Positions 1-6,125 of a DNA stretch of 7,232 nt are shown here, one piece after another. A program made the translations under genes and the position numbers. Location: contig CAJOGG010000117.1 of NCBI GenBank assembly GCA_905234205.1, forward strand, positions 1 through 7,232. The letters are read 5' to 3'. A model generated the notes under the pieces. It saw only the letters and a list, made by a program, of their open reading frames with translations. It had not been told where the DNA came from and ran no database searches. The first letter of the stretch is position 1. Each line of letters opens with the position of its first letter. Source of the DNA: an uncultured Synergistales bacterium (GTDB taxonomy: Bacteria; Synergistota; Synergistia; Synergistales; Aminobacteriaceae).

Positions 1-324
1 AGATTTTACGGTTTCCGTGATGACACTGACGAATTTATGAGCAAAGCAGCTTGCTTGTTATTCCCATCGTATCAAGAAGGATTACCATTAACTGTAAACG
101 AAGCTCTGGGAGTTGGTCTACCCGTTTTAGCGTCGGATATTGAACCATTAAGACCTTTAGCTTCGGGTAAATTAATTCAGCCTGGTAACGTTGAAGAATG
201 GACAAAGGCTATAAAAGATGTAATACAAGGAGAAGCGGCGAGTCCATTATCGCGGAAAAAATTAACGACGTTCAAGCAGACTGTTGAAAGCATAGAAAGT
301 TTTTACAGGAGCGTATTATCGTGA
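1..324 (+). CDS. Glycosyltransferase, GT4-like, C-terminal part (5' end outside window)
   Basis: The frame is open from base 1 to the TGA at 322-324 and gives 107 residues, so this is the C-terminal end of a longer protein. An ATG at 37 lies inside the conserved domain and is not the true start. The visible part is the nucleotide-sugar binding half of a GT-B glycosyltransferase: a GFRDD stretch at visible residues 4-8, then FPSYQEG, then the E-x7-E signature (Glu26 and Glu34), then the GLPVLASD turn that usually lies beside the donor phosphates. Family knowledge says such enzymes transfer a sugar from a nucleotide donor at the inner face of the cytoplasmic membrane. Acceptor and sugar cannot be read from the sequence. 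It is directly coupled to a second GT4 gene and faces a Kdo operon, so a role in LPS core or surface polysaccharide assembly is the likely inference. Confidence 0.88.
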   Translation, partial: RFYGFRDDTDEFMSKAACLLFPSYQEGLPLTVNEALGVGLPVLASDIEPLRPLASGKLIQPGNVEEWTKAIKDVIQGEAASPLSRKKLTTFKQTVESIESFYRSVLS

Positions 325-1427
325 AGATTTTGCATTATGTTGACGCTGAAAATTTATCGTGGGTAGTGCCGTATATTGAACATATAAAATCTCTTGAATC
401 ATTCGACGTTTCTCAAGCTTTGTTATGTCGCAGTGGAGGGGATATTGAACGTCTTGCTAAGGAAAACGATATACAGGTTTTAACGTGGAGGCCGTTAATA
501 TCGGGGATTCCGTTAGTATCTCCAAGTTTTGTCGGCGTTATTAAGAGATTTAAGCCTGATATTATTCACACGCGGCTTTCTTCGGCAGCAAACATAGCAG
601 GATATTGGAGGAAATTTCATCATGTCCCTGTAGTCTCAACGTTGGACAAACCTGCTAAATCAAAATATTATGCCGGCGCGTCTCATTGTATAGCGTGTGC
701 TGAATGGTTGAAAGATTACATGGTGAACTCTCAAGGCATGGACGCAAACAAAGTAACTGTAATTCATAACCCTGTGAACGTTTCAAGATTCTTACGCAAC
801 GAACAAAAACGTGTAGAGTTTCGTAAAATTTTGGGCCTCAGTGAAGATGATATATTGTTCTCGGGTATGGGGATTTATATTTATCGCAAAGGATTCGATA
901 TATTGATCAAAGCATTTGCTGAACTACAAAAAATATATGATGGCAATAATATAAAACTCGCTTTAATAGGTGCTGAAGGAGAACCTGGAATGCAGGAGAA
1001 TTATTTGAGACTAGCAGATAAGTTGGGCGTGAAAATCATTATGCCTGAAAATTTTGTCAGCGATGTTCGTGAATGGTTATGGGCTTCTGACGTTTTTGTT
1101 ATGCCATCACGTGAGGAAGGATTCAGCATAGCACTGCTTGAGGCTATTGCGTCAGGATTACCAGTGATAGTTTCGGATATTAGACCATGCACAGAAATTA
1201 TCAAGGAGATTGAAGGCAGCGGATTCACAGCTAAGACAGACTCTCCTGAAAGCTTCGCTAAATCCATGCTGGAAATGCTTAACGCTGGAACAGAAGGCCG
1301 TAAAAATCTTGCGACAAATTCACTGCGTCTAATTAGTCAAAAATTTACTCTTGAATCAACAGCTTTGAAAACTTTTGAAATTTATAGATATGTCATTGAT
1401 TCAGAATCCATTCCGCGGCTCTCTTAG
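321..1427 (+). CDS. Glycosyltransferase family 4, LPS/polysaccharide type
   Basis: A complete 368-residue GT-B glycosyltransferase. The start is GTG at 321, which overlaps the upstream stop as GTGA. AGGAG at 307-311 sits 9 bases before it, so translational coupling is likely. The N-terminal Rossmann half begins MKILHYVDAE and carries the DIIHTRLSSAAN stretch at about residues 80-91. The linker motif HNPVNVSRF lies at 149-157. The C-terminal donor-binding half has RKGFDILIKAF at 189-199 and the E-x7-E pair Glu266/Glu274, followed by SGLPVIVSD. The length is typical of the family. No signal peptide or membrane helix is evident, so a cytoplasmic or peripheral membrane location is expected. The specific sugar linkage is not predictable. 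The last 35 bases overlap, tail to tail, the ELM1-family gene on the other strand. Confidence 0.93.
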   Translation: MKILHYVDAENLSWVVPYIEHIKSLESFDVSQALLCRSGGDIERLAKENDIQVLTWRPLISGIPLVSPSFVGVIKRFKPDIIHTRLSSAANIAGYWRKFHHVPVVSTLDKPAKSKYYAGASHCIACAEWLKDYMVNSQGMDANKVTVIHNPVNVSRFLRNEQKRVEFRKILGLSEDDILFSGMGIYIYRKGFDILIKAFAELQKIYDGNNIKLALIGAEGEPGMQENYLRLADKLGVKIIMPENFVSDVREWLWASDVFVMPSREEGFSIALLEAIASGLPVIVSDIRPCTEIIKEIEGSGFTAKTDSPESFAKSMLEMLNAGTEGRKNLATNSLRLISQKFTLESTALKTFEIYRYVIDSESIPRLS

Positions 1428-2441
1428 CTTCATTGAAGTCTTTACGATGTCGTTGTTCCTTTGAGGCCATGAACTCTTCAAACGCTGATTCATTAGTAAG
1501 GTCAGTAACTATTCCTCGCTGCATCATCTTCTCGAACATTTCATCAAAGCGTTTCGCACCTGCACCTATGAATCTCTTAGCGTAACTCATGGGTACTCTT
1601 GGCACTCTGATTAATCCAACTTTGAAACCTGCCGTGGCTGCTTCGCTCACCATTGAGACAGAGTCTTCCGTGGCAAAAACGTGTGTAGCTACACCAAACA
1701 TTGCAGTAAGTGAATTAACGCGAGGATTCTTTGACATTAACAATAAGTACTCAAGCGATTTACAGCCGGAGAAAAATTCCTGGACAGTCTCGTCAACTTC
1801 TTGGCCAGTTCGTCGTGAGGTTGTTATCAATAATGCAACGTCCTTAAGTTGCTTAAACGGTTCCAAAGCTTTCTTAACCCATTGGGAAGTTACACTATAA
1901 TTAGCGTCGCTTCCACCTATCAAGATCGCGAAAACTTTTTTGCCGGAAAAATCTTTACCAGTGAAAAAATTTTGCCCTACTTCATGTAAGTCAGGCTCAT
2001 AAATATGATTAGGTGCACCCAAAGTCGTACTGATTATTTATCATGTTCAGGAACTATGGCGAAATCAAATGGTTTTGTGCCGATTACAGACGGAGTCATC
2101 ACAACCGCAGCTTTATTGCCTGTAGCTTTTGCAAGTGCCAATGTGAACGGTGCAGCAGAACTTCCAGCCGATACAAATAACGTTTCAGGTTCAAAATTTC
2201 GGTCATGAAAGCCTGCTTTATTCAGCCAGTTATGTGCATATTCTCTATCGCCAGCCATGATTCTCTTAACATTAAGCCTCATTGTCGTAGCGCGCTTGAA
2301 ACTGGAAATTTTAGGGACATTGATAAATGGATCTAGAGACGCCCCGCCTAACTTTGAAATCCACATAGCTACTCCTAAAGATTGATGATAATGACCACGA
2401 ATTGCGTCACTTAATACTAAAACGTGCTTAAAGTTTTGCAT
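1393..2441 (-). pseudogene. ELM1/DUF1022-family protein, split by a frameshift
   Basis: Two adjacent reading frames are the halves of one protein. The N-terminal piece (2441-2034, 135 residues) has the family opening LSDAIRGHYHQSLG, then VSAGSSAAP and the central FDFAIVPEHD. It stops at TAA 2036-2034. The C-terminal piece, in the -1 frame (about 2037-1393), resumes with STTLGAPN and continues with LIGGSD, LLITTSRRTG, ATEDSVSMVSEA and RFDEMFEKMMQRG. All of these are conserved in order in the bacterial relatives of mitochondrial fission factor ELM1 (COG3660/PF06258), which look like GT-B sugar enzymes but have no firmly assigned reaction. The restored length of about 345-350 residues fits the family. 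The only restart candidate, TTG at 2022, has no ribosome binding site. The gene start at 2441 lies 14 bases inside kdsB, with AAGGAG at 2457-2452 about 10 bases ahead. A sequencing or assembly error would give the same picture. Confidence 0.85.
2034..2040 (-). other. Frameshift point in the ELM1-family gene
   Basis: Read on the - strand, the codons CAT GAT AAA TAA end the first frame at 2034. The downstream frame is closed by TAA at 2040-2038, so the break must lie in or just after this short stretch. One extra base in the AAA run would give Asp-Lys-Ile-Ile-Ser-Thr-Thr-Leu-Gly-Ala-Pro and restore the frame. From memory, family members carry several more residues between the His-Asp and the Asn/Ile-Ile-x-Thr-x-Gly-Ala part. 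A short deletion of 3n+1 bases is therefore as likely as a single lost A. Confidence 0.75.
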
Positions 2442-3159
2442 GAATAATAATCTCCTTCACTTTCTCTAGATCTTCAGGGGTATCCACTCCGAGACTTTCA
2501 CCCTTACAATTTGTTATTCCTACTTTGATTCTATAACCGTGTTCCAAAATCTTTAACTGTTCCAGACTCTCCGCTTCACTCAACGGCGTGGCAGGCAATG
2601 TAATATACTTCTTGAGAAATTCCAAGCTATAACCGTAAATTCCTATATGCTGATAAATCGGTAAATCTGACTTGTTGCGCTTGTAAGGTATCAACGAACG
2701 TGAGAAATATAGCGCGTAATTATCCTGACTCATCACAACTTTAACGATATTAGGGTTCTCGAAATCGTCATTTAATTCTTTGCATAGAGTTACATATTCA
2801 TTACTCTCGGTTAATAATTCCGCAACCTCATCAACCATTAATGGATCAAGTAGAGGTTCGTCGCCTTGAATGTTAATCACAGCGTCAACTTCTTTACCGT
2901 AGAATCTTGCAGCCTGTTCACAGCGTGAAGTCCCGTTTGGAAGTTCTGAGCTTGTCATTACGACTTTTCCGCCGAAATTCTCTACGCACTCGTAAATTCT
3001 ATCGTCGTCAGTAGCAACTAGAACATCACACAAATTTTTTGCTTGCTTAACCCGTTCATAAACATGCTGGATCATTGGGGAGCCGCAAATATCTGCTAAA
3101 GGTTTTCCTGGAAATCTTGATGAACTGTAACGCGCTGGAATTATGCCTATTATTTTCAT
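2428..3159 (-). CDS. kdsB: 3-deoxy-manno-octulosonate cytidylyltransferase (CMP-Kdo synthetase)
   Basis: This cytoplasmic enzyme joins CTP and Kdo into CMP-Kdo, the activated donor used to put Kdo on lipid A. The 243 residues match the usual family length. The N-terminal nucleotide-binding signature IIPARYSSSRFPGKPL is at 6-21, followed by ATDDDRI at 49-55, NIQGDEP at 96-102, YALYFSRSLIPY at 148-159, HIGIYGYS at 171-178, SLEQLKILE at 198-206 and GVDTPEDLEKV at 224-234. Two positions differ from the E. coli enzyme as I recall it: NGTSR (75-79) where SGT[E/D]R is usual, and YGYS where YGYR is usual. The start ATG overlaps the kdsD stop as ATGA (3159-3156), so translation is probably coupled. 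The upstream Shine-Dalgarno is weak (CAGG). The last 14 bases overlap the start of the ELM1-family gene. Confidence 0.96.
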   Translation of the reverse strand: MKIIGIIPARYSSSRFPGKPLADICGSPMIQHVYERVKQAKNLCDVLVATDDDRIYECVENFGGKVVMTSSELPNGTSRCEQAARFYGKEVDAVINIQGDEPLLDPLMVDEVAELLTESNEYVTLCKELNDDFENPNIVKVVMSQDNYALYFSRSLIPYKRNKSDLPIYQHIGIYGYSLEFLKKYITLPATPLSEAESLEQLKILEHGYRIKVGITNCKGESLGVDTPEDLEKVKEIIIHAKL

Positions 3160-4133
3160 GCTATACCTGCTTTCAGTAACTCGTGAATGTGAACTATACC
3201 AACTGGCTTGCGATTTTCAACTGCTATCAATACGCTAATCTCTCGTTGTTCCATAATTCTGACTGCTTCGGCTGCTAAAGCTTGAGGGCTTATGATTCTT
3301 GGAGTCTTGGTCATTGCGGCTTCAATGCGTGTGTTAAAAGCTTCGTTGCCTCTTTTCTCCATGAGCCTTCTTAAATCTCCGTCCGTGAAAATTCCTATCA
3401 GCTCGCCGTTATCATTAAGCACACAAACAGCACCATAGCCCTTACCGGTAATAACGAACAACGCGTCTTTCACAGTAACGCCGGCTTTTACGACTGGTAA
3501 ACGATCGCCAACGCCCATAACGTCCTTAACTCTGGTTAATAACTTACGGCCAAGTGCTCCACCAGGGTGAAACAGTGCAAAATCCTCACGCTTTAAGCCA
3601 CGCAAAATCGTCACCATACACGCAAGAGCGTCCCCGATAACGAGTTCAAGAGTTGTGCTGCTGATAGGGGCTAACTGCAACGGATCGCCTTCACTGTCAA
3701 CATGAGCATTAATTACAATGTCAGCATGTTCTGCTAATGGTGAAGTCATTGAACCTGTGATCGCTATCATTGTTGCCCCTATACGGGAAAAATTAGGGAA
3801 TAAGGATACAATTTCGGAACTTGCGCCACTGTTACTAATAAAGAGTCCAACGTCCTCCTTACGTACCATTCCTAGATCACCATGAGAAGCTTCCGCAGCG
3901 TGAAGGAAAAATGACGGTGTCCCAAGAGACGCTAGAGTTGCTGAAACTTTTCGCCCAACGTGCCCTGATTTTCCCAACCCAACAACAACAACACGACCTT
4001 CGCAGGCATAAATTATTCTTGCGGCTTTAACGATTGAAGGATTGAGATTTTCTGCTGAATGTAAAATTTCGTTGGCTTCATTGCGCATTAATTCCTTAGC
4101 AGCGGTTAATAGTTCGTTGTCTGAATGAGTCAT
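3156..4133 (-). CDS. kdsD: D-arabinose 5-phosphate isomerase (KpsF/GutQ/KdsD family)
   Basis: It interconverts ribulose 5-phosphate and arabinose 5-phosphate, the committed sugar input for Kdo. The 325 residues show a SIS domain at about 40-175 and two CBS domains at about 205-262 and 272-325. Signatures include VGLGKSGHVGRK (51-62), HAAEASHGDLGM (78-89), ISNSGASSE (99-107), LAPISSTT (154-161) and FHPGGALGRKLL (188-199). Lys55, Glu107, Glu148 and His189 each fall four positions before the E. coli KdsD residues Lys59, Glu111, Glu152 and His193, so the catalytic set is intact. The start ATG follows the kdsA TAA directly (TAAATG), and an AAGGA about 8 bases upstream lies in the kdsA tail. The paralogues KpsF and GutQ share this architecture. 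The kdsA-kdsB setting makes the housekeeping Kdo role the best reading. Confidence 0.95.
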   Translation of the reverse strand: MTHSDNELLTAAKELMRNEANEILHSAENLNPSIVKAARIIYACEGRVVVVGLGKSGHVGRKVSATLASLGTPSFFLHAAEASHGDLGMVRKEDVGLFISNSGASSEIVSLFPNFSRIGATMIAITGSMTSPLAEHADIVINAHVDSEGDPLQLAPISSTTLELVIGDALACMVTILRGLKREDFALFHPGGALGRKLLTRVKDVMGVGDRLPVVKAGVTVKDALFVITGKGYGAVCVLNDNGELIGIFTDGDLRRLMEKRGNEAFNTRIEAAMTKTPRIISPQALAAEAVRIMEQREISVLIAVENRKPVGIVHIHELLKAGIA

Positions 4134-4970
4134 TTATTCTTCCTTCGTGAAAGTCTTTGCAACGTTGTGAATCGCTAACACTTCATCAAGAAATTTCGGC
4201 ATCTTGTCAAGCGGTATCATGTTGGGCCCGTCGCTCAAAGCCTCTTTAGGATTCGGGTGAGTCTCTGCAAATATGCCATCAATTCCAACGGCTGCGGCTG
4301 CTCTTGATAACGGAAAAGCTAAACGATAATCTCCTCCGCTTGCTCCTCCTAGACCTCCTGGCCTCTGTGCGCTGTGAGTTGCGTCAAATATGATCGGATA
4401 ACCGAATGTGCGCATAGTTTCTATTCCGGTCATATCGACAACCAACCTATGATAGCCGAGTGAAGTGCCTCGTTCACAGAACAGTACGTTATCGTTTCCA
4501 GCTTCACGACATTTAGCGGCTACGTACTCCATATCTTCAGGGGCCAAGAACTGCGCTTTCTTAACGTTAATGATTCGCCCAGTCTTAGCTGCTGCAACAA
4601 GTAAATCTGTTTGTCTGCACAAAAACGCCGGTATCTGAACAACGTCAACAACATCACCAACAGGGCCAGCTTGATAGCTTTCATGAATATCAGTGAGGAC
4701 AGGTACCCCCACAGTGCGCTTAATCTCTGCTAATTGCTCAAGACCCTTTTCGAGTCCAGGGCCTCTCCATGCGTGTACGGAAGTGCGGTTAGCTTTGTCA
4801 AATGAGGCTTTGAACACATAGAGCAGGTTACGTTCGTCACAAATACGCTTCATGAACTTAGCAACCCTGAGGCCAAGGTCATAATTTTCAAGCGAACAGG
4901 GCCCCGCTATAACAACGAGGCTCCCATCACCGATTAATCTTCCGTCAAGATTATAAATTTTCGTACTCAA
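4134..4970 (-). CDS. kdsA: 3-deoxy-8-phosphooctulonate synthase (Kdo-8-phosphate synthase)
   Basis: It condenses phosphoenolpyruvate with arabinose 5-phosphate to Kdo 8-phosphate in the cytoplasm. The 278 residues carry the conserved blocks IAGPCSLE (21-28), FKASFDKANRTS (53-64), RGPGLEKGL (69-77), GVPVLTDIHE (88-97), QIPAFLCRQTDLL (112-124), NVKKAQFL (135-142), ERGTSLGYH (166-174), FDATHSAQRPGG (195-206) and the C-terminal ETHPNPKEALSDGPNM. Cys25, His199, Glu236 and Asp247 have exactly the spacing of the metal ligands of Aquifex KdsA (Cys11, His185, Glu222, Asp233). This is therefore the metal-dependent class, not the E. coli type with Asn in place of Cys. The start is TTG at 4970, two bases after the fba stop. 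The region before it has no clear Shine-Dalgarno, so translation probably depends on ribosomes finishing fba. Confidence 0.96.
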   Translation of the reverse strand: MSTKIYNLDGRLIGDGSLVVIAGPCSLENYDLGLRVAKFMKRICDERNLLYVFKASFDKANRTSVHAWRGPGLEKGLEQLAEIKRTVGVPVLTDIHESYQAGPVGDVVDVVQIPAFLCRQTDLLVAAAKTGRIINVKKAQFLAPEDMEYVAAKCREAGNDNVLFCERGTSLGYHRLVVDMTGIETMRTFGYPIIFDATHSAQRPGGLGGASGGDYRLAFPLSRAAAAVGIDGIFAETHPNPKEALSDGPNMIPLDKMPKFLDEVLAIHNVAKTFTKEE

Positions 4971-4972
4971 TT

Positions 4973-5836
4973 TTATGCTTTGCCGTCTGATCCGAAGAGT
5001 TTGATTTTGTAGCGTACTGTCTCTTTGATTGCCTCAACGCCAGGAGCTAACAGTTTGCGTGGGTCATAGCCTTTGCCTTCGTTGTCCTTGCCTGCTTCGA
5101 TGTATTTGCGTGTAGCGGCTGCGAATGCGAGTTGACACTCTGTGTTTACGTTGACTTTTGAGACCCCGAGAGTGATAGCTTTCTTGACCATTTCGTCAGG
5201 GATTCCTGAACCACCGTGAAGTACGAGAGGCATAGTTCCGGTTTTTTCCTGTACTGCTGCTAATGTCTCAAATGATAAGCCTTTCCAGTTTGCCGGATAT
5301 TTTCCGTGAATGTTTCCGATACCGGCCGCTAACATATCGACTCCGAGATCAGCAATTCTCTTGCACTCGTTGGGATCTGCACACTCGCCCATTCCGATAA
5401 CGCCGTCTTCTTCGCCACCGATTGCGCCGACTTCAGCCTCGATTGTAAGGCCAAGCATGTGAGCAGCGTTCGTAAGTTCTACGGTCTTGGCTACGTTCTC
5501 TTCGATTGGGAAATGTGAACCATCAAACATGATTGACGTGAAACCAGCCTTGATGCACTTGTAAGCGCCTTCATAAGTTCCGTGGTCAAGGTGAGTGCAA
5601 ACGGGTACGGAGATTTTTAACTCTTTGTCCAAATTTGCGACCATATCCTGAACAGTTTTGAAACCGCCCATGTACTTTCCTGCGCCCTCAGAGACTCCGA
5701 GAATTACGGGAGCCTTTAACTCTTCAGCGACCTGCAAGACAGCCTTTGTCCACTCGAGATTGTTGATGTTGATCTGAGCCACTGCATAGTGTCCAGCTTT
5801 TGCCTTCGTGAGCATTTCTTTCGCGTTTACTAACAT
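4973..5836 (-). CDS. fba: Class II fructose-1,6-bisphosphate aldolase
   Basis: It catalyses reversible cleavage of fructose 1,6-bisphosphate to dihydroxyacetone phosphate and glyceraldehyde 3-phosphate, using zinc. The 287 residues match the short class II form of Firmicutes. It shows SEGAGKYMGGFK (49-60), THLDHG (81-86) with Asp84 as expected proton donor and His85 as metal ligand, EAEVGAIGGEED (133-144), GNIHGKYP (174-181) with His177, LVLHGGSGIP (204-213) with His207, and KVNVNTECQ (227-235). Tagatose-bisphosphate aldolase is the main alternative, but the overall match to Fba is closer. The start is ATG 5836. AGGAGG at 5855-5850 lies 13 bases before it, which is on the long side. A sampled stretch (5341-5400) is 52% G+C, well above the acyltransferase gene next door, as expected for a highly expressed core gene. 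It heads the Kdo operon, two bases from kdsA. Confidence 0.94.
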   Translation of the reverse strand: MLVNAKEMLTKAKAGHYAVAQININNLEWTKAVLQVAEELKAPVILGVSEGAGKYMGGFKTVQDMVANLDKELKISVPVCTHLDHGTYEGAYKCIKAGFTSIMFDGSHFPIEENVAKTVELTNAAHMLGLTIEAEVGAIGGEEDGVIGMGECADPNECKRIADLGVDMLAAGIGNIHGKYPANWKGLSFETLAAVQEKTGTMPLVLHGGSGIPDEMVKKAITLGVSKVNVNTECQLAFAAATRKYIEAGKDNEGKGYDPRKLLAPGVEAIKETVRYKIKLFGSDGKA

Positions 5837-5877
5837 AATGAATAAATACCCTCCTGAATATAAATTTTGACTAGTGA

Positions 5878-5885
5878 ATTATATA
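5878..5885 (-). promoter_or_regulatory. fba: Candidate proximal -10 box for fba
   Basis: The - strand reads TTGCTATATAATTC, with a perfect TATAAT at 5883-5878. Transcription would begin near 5871, giving a leader of about 35 bases that still contains the AGGAGG. No good TTGACA-like box stands 16-18 bases upstream, so this is only a candidate. Confidence 0.35.
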
Positions 5886-6044
5886 GCAAGTTTTGTGATT
5901 CTATTAGCGTAACATTATGAAATTTCAGAGAAAATTTTATGACAGTCACGTGAAATTGAATGAAAAAACAAAGGAGTTGTGCTAAAATATTTTGCGAATG
6001 AATAAAGCACGGTAACTTACAAATGGTCACTTCTTTACTATCTT

Positions 6045-6053
6045 ATTATAGCA
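6045..6053 (-). promoter_or_regulatory. fba: Candidate distal extended -10 promoter for fba
   Basis: The - strand reads TGCTATAAT, a perfect extended -10 element. The -35 region is weak (AATACA/ATACAC at 17-18 bases), which extended -10 promoters tolerate. Starting near 6038, the transcript would have a leader of about 200 bases before fba. The box lies inside a short inverted repeat ACTAT...ATAGT (6037-6057), which could be an operator or chance. Confidence 0.4.
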
Positions 6054-6125
6054 TAGTGTTAAACGTTGTGTATTGTCGTGCTAAAGATTTTTTGTAAAAT
6101 TTTCAGGGAGGCATGAGAAATTACA

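Larger units (their letters stand above)
5837..6125 (+). other. Divergent intergenic region between fba and the acyltransferase gene
   Basis: This 289-base A+T-rich gap must hold the signals for both divergent genes. For fba it shows two TATAAT boxes. For the + strand gene there is TGCTAAAAT at 5980-5988, an extended -10 without a good -35, and TAAAAT at 6095-6100 paired with a weak TTGTCG at 6073-6078. The latter would start transcription too close to the ribosome binding site. The gap also has two perfect short palindromes, TGAAATTTCA (5918-5927) and TCACGTGA (5946-5953). An 8-base sequence GTGCTAAA is directly repeated at about 5979-5986 and 6078-6085. A possible short - strand reading frame here has no coding features and is not called. 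Confidence 0.6.

Noticed and set aside
1001..1267. Open frame on the - strand inside the second glycosyltransferase gene
   Set aside because: It lies wholly inside a well-supported gene and has no recognisable motif.
2034..2040. Programmed -1 frameshifting in the ELM1-family gene
   Set aside because: There is no X XXY YYZ heptamer, slipping from AAA would place tRNA-Lys on UAA, and no downstream stimulatory hairpin is evident.
1589..2208. Two + strand open frames opposite the ELM1-family gene
   Set aside because: They are antisense to clearly conserved protein blocks, have no family features and no ribosome binding site that stands out.
5830..6030. A 66-codon - strand frame in the gap upstream of fba
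   Set aside because: Composition is that of A+T-rich noncoding DNA, it overlaps the fba ribosome binding site and start, and the peptide has no recognisable motif.
5979..6085. CIRCE element (HrcA operator), suggested by TTTAGCAC on the - strand
   Set aside because: Only the TTAGCAC half-site is present, twice in the same direction, without the GAGTGCTAA partner at 9 bases.
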